Shown here one piece after another: positions 57,367 to 64,000 of a stretch of 64,000 nucleotides of DNA (positions are counted from its first letter, which is position 1; the number at the start of each line of letters is the position of its first letter). Both the position numbers and the translations under genes were made by a program. The notes under the pieces were generated by a model. It was not told where the DNA came from. It did no database searches and saw only the letters and a list, made by a program, of their open reading frames with translations. This DNA is from Hymenopellis radicata (taxonomy: Eukaryota; Basidiomycota; Agaricomycetes; Agaricales; Physalacriaceae). The stretch is taken from positions 1 to 64,000 of the forward strand of contig JADNRX010000169.1 in the NCBI GenBank assembly GCA_015501595.1, read 5' to 3'.

Positions 57367-58503
57367 ATGTTTTCCATCCGATCCTCCCTCTCTTTGGTTG
57401 TCCTCGGACTGTCGCTTTTATCGAACGCTGCTCCCTCGAAGAGGCATGTGTAGCCATTTTCTGTCGTATCAATCTCGTTGTGACATCACTTTTTCGTTCA
57501 GCACGGTGGATTACAAGCGCGCTCAGATATCCCGCTCCTTCAGACCAGGCATACGGCCGGACATCAAGATCCCAAGAAGAAGATCACACTCTACCACGGC
57601 ACGCCAATGAGCAATCTAAAGGACAAGATGGAGCACATGGTCGCGAACTGGCCACCAACAGGCAAAGGAGACTTCTCTCGAACCGGTCCGTCGTGAATCC
57701 CGATCGTCGCTTCTCGATGCTCACGTTCTCTGAAGGAGGAATCTATCTGACTGACAGTTTGCGCGCGGCTGCACAGTGGGCTTGTTACGGAAAGTCTACT
57801 TCGGATGGCCAGGAGGGAGGCATCATCGGCAAGTGACTTGCTAACTTCCAACTCAAACAACTGAATTTCAGTCTAGAATACACATGGGATGGAGAAAGGT
57901 AAAACTCCTACATACTCTTTTCTGGGCAGACAGTATAATATCAATGTTCCAGTGCAAATGTCTACCCATACAGCTCCTGGCCTAGCAAGGCCGACTACCA
58001 GAACGTAGGTTCCTCTTCCGATTTGAATAACTTCTTCCTGACGTGGTGTTCAGTTTATCCACGCCAACTTTGCCGGAATGCTCAAAGACAGCGGCAGCCT
58101 AACCCGGAACGAAGCCAAAGCCAAAGCTGCTGAACTTGTGGCATTTTCGAAGAAGCATGATATGTTCGAAGGGTGAGTAGATATTCAAGAACTTCTCATA
58201 CGTATCGGTATTAACCCTTCTCTGTTAGGCCTATGGAAACAGCTGAGCCCAGTACGCAGTCTCGGCGCTCACACCGCCTATACTAACACGAGGGTTGCAG
58301 AAATCACGGACCACTTCTGGCAGTATGCCATCGTCGACCTGGAGGCTTTCAAGGCGCACGCCAAGATGACCGCTGGCTACAAGGTCGCGTGCTCGAAGAT
58401 CGCGGCCGGTAACAGCTTGAAGCTCGATGATACACAAGGTCCTGTCGCCAAGTTTTCCGAGGCGATAACGACAGAGTTGGCTCTAACGAAGGTTGAGGTT
58501 TAA
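57367..58503 (+). pseudogene. Secreted protein, possible ADP-ribosyltransferase fold, one frameshift
   Basis: Starts MFSIRSSLSLVVLGLSLLSN, a signal peptide. After a 54-bp intron it has KITLYHGT, then, one frame over, GIYLTDSLRAAAQWACYG. A His in YHG(T) and a Tyr/Asp in YLTDS are the positions seen in ADP-ribosyltransferase-like folds of secreted fungal proteins. Later exons carry YTWDGE, YPYSSWPSKADYQN, FIHANFAGMLKDSGSLTRNE and DHFWQYAIVDLEAFKAHAKM, and the gene ends with a TAA at 58501. The frame shifts once near 57680. The fold assignment is a weak inference; substrate and activity are unknown. It could be a pseudogene, or the frameshift could be a sequence error. Confidence 0.5.
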
Positions 58504-58727
58504 ACTATTCCTTAGAATCTACAGCAGTAATAGCACGAATCATTGAAAACGGTGTGTACAAGATATCTAAATATGTTACAGATGATTCAGGAGAAAAAGA
58601 CTATCCCAGTCATCCATCCATCAACGCCCGCCTAGCCAACCCTCCTCGGTGATGTAACCGTCTTCAAAACCAAAACGACCATAGGCCTTGAGTTGACTTT
58701 GTGCATTCCTGCGTCGAAGCATTGCGG

Positions 58728-59978
58728 TTACCCCTTCGTTTTTGAAGAAGGTAAACTCCGACGGCAAACTCTTCTTCTGGATACCGAAAACGAGCGCAGT
58801 TGCTGGAGATTGGGGACCAAGTCCACTTTTTCCAAATCCGTCATTAACGCGGACAAGGCTTCGTCGACGCCGGAAACGAAAGTCTCCGTGTCAGGCAAGG
58901 ACCATCGGAACACAATGACAAGGTCCTGCAGATGCGGCACGAGCTCAAGGACTGCTGCCAAGCCCGCCAAATCGCAGTTGATGAGGTCCAGTGACTCAAG
59001 CGGGCAGCGAGAATATTTGAGGAGGTCGAGGAGAGAGGGAAGGATACTAGTTTCGAGCGATATACCGTCCGCATGGCCGATGCTGAGCGTACGAAGCTGC
59101 GGAAGATGAACGAGGGTCAATTCGGAAAAGAACCGACCATCGAAGGTGAAGTCTGTGATCTGGGAGCGAACACGTTTATCGACTGGGGGTGAAGGCGAGA
59201 AGAAACGCATGTCCAGCGCCTTGAGGAGGGGACAATGACGCAGTAGGCTGACCAGGGATGAATCATAGTAGGCATCCAACAACCTGAATTCTGTTAGCTG
59301 GACTTGCCCAGGAATACGGTCCACCACTGCTACGGCCTCTCCGGAAAAAAACAGAGTTACGCTCTTGAGAAGTGGGGCAGTTGTGTAGCCTAGAGTCCCC
59401 CAGTCGGCCTCGACATGGGGTTGAACATCGAGCTTCGCGAGCCGCGGAAGCCTGTCCCGAACACCTTCGAGGACACGTATGCACGGCGTATCGAGCTCAA
59501 TAAGTTGAATGGTGCGCCATTGCGCACTGCGTTCCACCAACACCTTAAATAAAGCCAAAGTCAGTGCGTTCGGATTGTCAACGACATTTCCGGCGTCGTC
59601 CTCTCCGGGACTGGCATCGAATGTGATGAACAGATCCATCGCCTGTGCACGAGATACAACGAGAGATAGTAGTGCCACTGGGTTTGAACATTTCAAAATA
59701 CGCACGCGCACGTCTATGTGCCTCCACAGGCGAGGGCAGTGCGTGGCCACATCGCGCCAAGACTGACAAACATTCACCAGTGACCAGCAATCGTTTCGAA
59801 CACACAAAGCTTTGAAGCCGTTTGGAGGCATATGGTAGAGAAATATTTCCTCCAGGAGCTCGTTCGGTAGTTCCTGGATCGGCGATGCGTTGTACGTGTA
59901 GAGAGCGATTGGGGTGGTGGAGACAGCGGACGCGCTGCTTTCGGCGTGGTGCGAATTGCTCCTTGCAATAGTAGACAT
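58728..59978 (-). CDS. F-box protein with leucine-rich region, intact
   Basis: A single-exon frame of 416 codons starting MSTIARSNSHHAESSASAVS. The F-box covers about residues 33-88: IQELPNELLEEIFLYHMPPN, then CWSLVNVCQSWRDVATHCPR and LWRHIDVRV. The rest has irregular leucine-rich stretches (RLPRLAKLDVQP, HCPLLKALDMRF, HLPQLRTLSIGH, CPLESLDLINCD, LVPHLQDLVIVF) typical of the large mushroom family of F-box/LRR proteins. It should bind Skp1 and recruit substrates to an SCF ubiquitin ligase; the target is unknown. The C-terminus is basic. Confidence 0.9.
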   Translation of the reverse strand: MSTIARSNSHHAESSASAVSTTPIALYTYNASPIQELPNELLEEIFLYHMPPNGFKALCVRNDCWSLVNVCQSWRDVATHCPRLWRHIDVRVRILKCSNPVALLSLVVSRAQAMDLFITFDASPGEDDAGNVVDNPNALTLALFKVLVERSAQWRTIQLIELDTPCIRVLEGVRDRLPRLAKLDVQPHVEADWGTLGYTTAPLLKSVTLFFSGEAVAVVDRIPGQVQLTEFRLLDAYYDSSLVSLLRHCPLLKALDMRFFSPSPPVDKRVRSQITDFTFDGRFFSELTLVHLPQLRTLSIGHADGISLETSILPSLLDLLKYSRCPLESLDLINCDLAGLAAVLELVPHLQDLVIVFRWSLPDTETFVSGVDEALSALMTDLEKVDLVPNLQQLRSFSVSRRRVCRRSLPSSKTKG

Positions 59979-59999
59979 TCTCGGTAACGCTGTTGATTT

Positions 60000-61150
60000 T
60001 GTTCAGGCAGGCCGGTACGACTTGAGGGAGTGGGGGCTTACCTTGGTGGTTCTAGAAAGATGATGGTTGTAGACAAAGAAGTCGATGGTCACGTTATAAA
60101 CAGAACGCTCTGAATAGGTACCAAAGTCGACCAAACAAATGCCCTCTGGATAGTGCCCATTGACACCTATATTAGGCAATGTGGACCGCTAAAGGAAGAT
60201 AGATTTAACCGAGTCAAACAGACCGACATACCACCCTAAATAGTTCCAAGAATATGTGGCGCAATTTAGCGCCATGTGAATGGCGATTACTTCATATGCT
60301 GTGAGTCCATTTCCAGGTGTACAGCGTGTATACAGGAGACCTACCGGGATAATTGCAAGAGGAAATGCGCCCGTATGAAAGTATCGCGGTATCGTTTAGT
60401 TAAACCTGCCGAACTAAGAGGAACCGAAGGATCGCCCAAGATGCGATACCTAGAGAATAGAAATCGACGGAGTTCGCTGAAATCATGATCTGTAGTTAGT
60501 TTAAGAAGATGAAGATGTGTTGCTCACCCACTCTTTTCGTTTTTTTCTTCTTTTCGTACTGTGGTGCGATCAAGCATCGGCATACCCTTTTCCGACTGCT
60601 CGTTGTCAGGTGGATTAATGCTCTAACGGAACTCTACGACTTGAGTAACGAGGCCTCACCTGCACGACAAAATAGTCTGATCTTTGAGAGTCCGCACGCG
60701 GATAGGAGCCGAGAACGTTGGTCACCGACGCTATGGCAAGCAGCAAGCTGCTACACGAGTGAGATACATGTACAATTTGTCATTATCCAAGAGGGAGCTA
60801 CTTGAGTAGTAGTGCCGCCGCGGATTTCAGACATGATGGCAGTATGGAAAAGACGTGTACCGGCAAACTCCGGACTCCCCGTTCTCGAGCAGAGGAGATT
60901 CGGATGCAACATTGAGGTCCCTCAAGATACCAAGCACTCACAAGTCGATAGTTCTCAAGCCGCGAGCCGCTGATATTCATCTCCGACAGCGTCAACTTCA
61001 CCTGGCTCTGTCAGGATGTCTTGACTGTTCGCTTGATCGTCCTCAAATTTATCATAATTCATTATCATTACCGAAGAAAAATACAACAACAACTGTAAAT
61101 GAGCGTAGTGTGACTACAACTGCAAATATATATAACAATGGCCGTGGTTC
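60000..61150. other. No gene recognised
   Basis: Intergenic; short frames only (for example 60509-60805, with no features). A TTTATAAC at about 60092-60099 (minus) is a weak candidate promoter element of the F-box gene. Confidence 0.4.
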
Positions 61151-61156
61151 AAGCGT

Positions 61157-64000
61157 TCAAGCCCTGTGGAACGTGTGCGCCTTCTCGATTGACGGGAGCT
61201 CGTAGTGAATGATGTACTTGCCGCACAATAACATCCAGATGTACGCCTTAATGACCGTGTTCTTGCCAGTCGTCTTCGATTCGATAACCGACCACTGTAT
61301 GCCTTCTGGGTTGGTGCCGCCCAAGACCTTACCGTCCACGATCTTCGCTTCACCTGCCGCAACGAGACGCTGGTACCTCCTTACTTGTACAATTCCGTTA
61401 CGGAAACGCGTGTCGACACGTTCGTAGCAGTCCTTATCGTTCGCGCGGAACTTGACGATCAAGTCGATCCAGTGCAGCGTGGCGCTGTAATTTCGATACC
61501 TGGGTCGCCCTTTGTTCGCCACGAGTTCGGCTTCGAGATCAACCTGCACGCCGTTCTCCCAATGGTCGGCATTGGGCCACTCCTTTTCCATGATGGGGTC
61601 GATCTTTTCCTTAATGAAGCTTCGAAGTTGGGCTGTAGATGGGTGGACGTCGTCGATGGTACCGGCGTACACGTTCGAAGCGTTCGCGACCTTGAGTTCG
61701 TGGACAGCGCCTTCCTCGGGAGCATAGCAGTCGACATAGAGGTTCGATGTCGGTTTGTTCAGCGCATCGTTAAGGCTACGATCGTCCGGTCCCTTCTTGA
61801 GCCGAAGCTCAGGTATACTAAGTAGACGGCCGACGTACATATCCCGCGAATTCAGACGCTCCATGAACATCACGTGGAACGCGTTTTCCTGAAGGTCCCT
61901 TGTGAGCGTCAATGGCAGCGACTGGTAGTATTTTTCCAGCCGGCGACACATGTGCACGGGGTCGAGCGAATATGTGATCTGCTCATTCGTGTGCACACGG
62001 GTTCGGAAAACTTCACGAATCTGCCATCATTGAGTGAGTAAGCGTGAACGCAATGAAATCAAACGACTCACCAATTTCTTCGCCTGCTCGTTCGTAAATA
62101 CCACTTTACAAGTCCCGTCTTGTGCCCGGTCGGTGAGAGCCAGCAAGAGGCCCAGGCTCAGGAGTAAGCAGGAGACTGGGTCTTTACGGGACCCTTCAAT
62201 TAGGTGTAGGGCACCCGAGGTTGCAGAACCTTCCCGGACGAGTTGGCGAAGAGGAATATCGCTGTAGCAGAATGGCCGATCGACGTTAACCGCAAATGGA
62301 GGTGCTCCGGCGTGAATAGAGCTGTCTTCGAGCTTGTTCTGTTGGTCGGGTTCCATTCGCCCAATGCCCACAGCGATGGCGCGTTCAATGTCGCTACTAA
62401 TACCCAAGGGAAGATATTGATCCGAGCATGACCTGTCGGTAAAGCGAGGTAACAAAGAGACTTTTGGGTTGGTACGATTCAACCATGCCAGTTGAAAGAC
62501 CGACACGAGAAACGTGTAACGGAGTCGTGGTCCATATTTCTGAACCCCTTCCTCGGAGGTATATGGGGTTCCAGAGATTTCCAGCAGCTCTCGTTGGCGA
62601 GCCTTTAGCACTTCCTTAGGAGGGAAGATGTCAGCGGTGCGGTAAATCCAAGCCAGGAGAGCGTTCCCTGTTACTACAGGAGGCGCACAGAGGTCCTGGA
62701 ATGATGTCAGGGAGGAGAGGTCCATAATGGGAAACAAGGGTGTTCGGATTGCTTCCATCATTCCCGTTGTGCGAGAAAAGGCGTAAACTCGTGATACCAC
62801 TGTGGACTTGACGAGGGGTTCCAAGATGTTTGATACTATCCACCTGCATATACCGTGCTCCGTCGTATCGACGCAACGGCTTCCTTCAAGTCGGCCGAGC
62901 CAGATGTCCGTCGCAGGTGTATCGAAGTCCTGTATCGTAACTACAATAGAGCAATGTGGATTAAAACACTGTATTAGGGACTGCGAGAGAGAGGAGAATG
63001 AGAATAAATATGACTGTCAGAAACCGGAGAACATACCAATGCGCCACGAATTGATTTGGACACATCATCGCGATCCAGCAAAGATGTGATATTGCAATCG
63101 CCCAGCAATTTTCTATATCTGTTGCCAAACGAGCGCAAAGCACTCAAGGTGACGGAAGTGAGACTAGCATGAGCCGTTTCGTCGGTCAATCCAGTCGAGC
63201 GTAAGAAGCTTATGGGCAGGACGAGGCAATTTGAACGGTAGCGCTTAACGTGTGGTTCCTTTGACTCGGAAATGGCCATTGTCTTGAGAGTTTCATCGTA
63301 CGCATCCATCTGCTCCTGATGCATGTCATGATGGCACTCTAACATGGTGCGTAGTAGACTGATGGGGTCAGGCTCATAGTGGTTGAATAAGACCACTTTC
63401 GTTGACGTGCCGACCAGAGCGGTTTCGATATCGACGACGATGAGTGAGAATTCGGGAAGAACAGTGTTATGGTCCTGGAGGAGACTTGAAAAGTCGGACG
63501 CGAATGAAAACTATCTACAGTCAGCATAAACTTCTATGAGAAACTAAAGAAACACATACTTTATCCGAACTTCTGTCCAATGCGGTACAAAAAAAAGTCT
63601 GCTTTCCATCATATGTGTAGTACCAGAACTTCTCAAGAGAGAAAGGAGACGTTCGGGGGTGCTGTGTTGACTCGGAGTCGTCCGGAGATCGTGGCCTCTT
63701 CTGAACGGTGTGCGATGATGTATCAGCTGGTGGCGCGTCGCCGGCCAGCGCGCTGCGCGATGGGTCGCCAAATATCCTGTCTCGTTTAACATAGAAAACC
63801 ACCAAGTCGCTGCCAGCTAAGAGGCGTCGAATAATTTGTCGCATCTGTCGTCGCGGATCGCACATATCCTCATCGAGAAGATCATCGCTAGTCACGGACA
63901 AACCACCGAGCGATGTGGTCGCAATGGTGGTCTCCAGCATCACATACTGTTCGGAGCACAGCTCAGCGAAGCAGATGCCTGAATGACCAACTCTTATAGC
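61157..64000 (-). CDS. Large unknown protein, 3' part of gene running off the window
   Basis: Exons 63560-64000 (open to the edge), 63037-63510, 62072-62929 and 61157-62020 are all phase 0, with introns of 49-107 bp. Together they give 878 residues after the edge. An internal Met at 63943 could be a start, but the frame continues upstream (GICFAELCSEQYVMLETT), so the start is probably outside the window. Landmarks: RRLLAGSDLVVFYVKRDRIF, TALVGTSTKVVLFNHYEPDP, IYRTADIFPPKEVLKARQRE and DLQENAFHVMFMERLNSRDM. The last exon is rich in charged residues (GKVLGGTNPEGIQWSVIESK) and has the look of a conserved fungal domain. I do not recognise the family and no catalytic motif is evident. The gene looks intact. 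Confidence 0.7.

Overview
The window looks like a transposon-rich stretch of a basidiomycete (Agaricomycete-type) nuclear genome. Reasons: about 50-bp GT-AG introns in nearly every real gene, an F-box gene with the usual mushroom-type N-terminus, a GH67 alpha-glucuronidase, a multi-pass membrane protein of a familiar agaric type, and relics of Helitron, LINE, Gypsy and Copia elements. All calls come from reading the sequence; no database search was run.

Left third (1-21.2 kb). Two nearly identical copies of a 3.44-kb segment (1-3440 and 14617-18056) flank a 10.8-kb unit. I interpret that unit as one large DNA transposon with an rve-type DDE transposase (12374-13961), terminal regions packed with alternating CACTT/AAGTG motifs, and cargo: a protein with an N-terminal cysteine cluster and a C-terminal HPD (J-like) segment, a protein with an HxDxxN signature like TET/JBP-type 2-oxoglutarate dioxygenases, a captured aminopeptidase P fragment, and small unknown reading frames. 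A third, smaller element (18243-21195) has the same kind of ends, but with AAGTT instead of AAGTG, and a 6-bp target duplication.

Middle (21.2-45 kb). A Gypsy-type retrotransposon lies on the minus strand (gag, protease, reverse transcriptase, integrase remnant, about 29.1 to 21.6 kb). A 1.7-kb gag-only Copia-like element with identical 119-bp LTRs is inserted in it, and a 53-bp inverted repeat interrupts its pol. Then come a Helitron helicase relic, a carboxylesterase fragment, a LINE 3' end, a Helitron Rep-side relic with frameshifts, an intact five-exon C2H2 zinc-finger gene, and a 5'-truncated LINE that abuts the stop codon of an intact multi-pass membrane protein gene.

Right third (45-64 kb). 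This is the most host-like part: the membrane protein, a small secreted beta/gamma-crystallin-like protein (with a decayed paralogue at 55 kb), a broken carboxylesterase, a GH67 alpha-glucuronidase with two apparent frameshifts, a repeat-containing basic protein, a secreted possible ADP-ribosyltransferase-fold protein, an F-box/leucine-rich protein, and a large unknown gene running off the right edge. The plausibly intact host genes are the C2H2, membrane, crystallin-like, 53-kb repeat protein, F-box and 61-64 kb genes. Much of the rest is mobile DNA or decayed.
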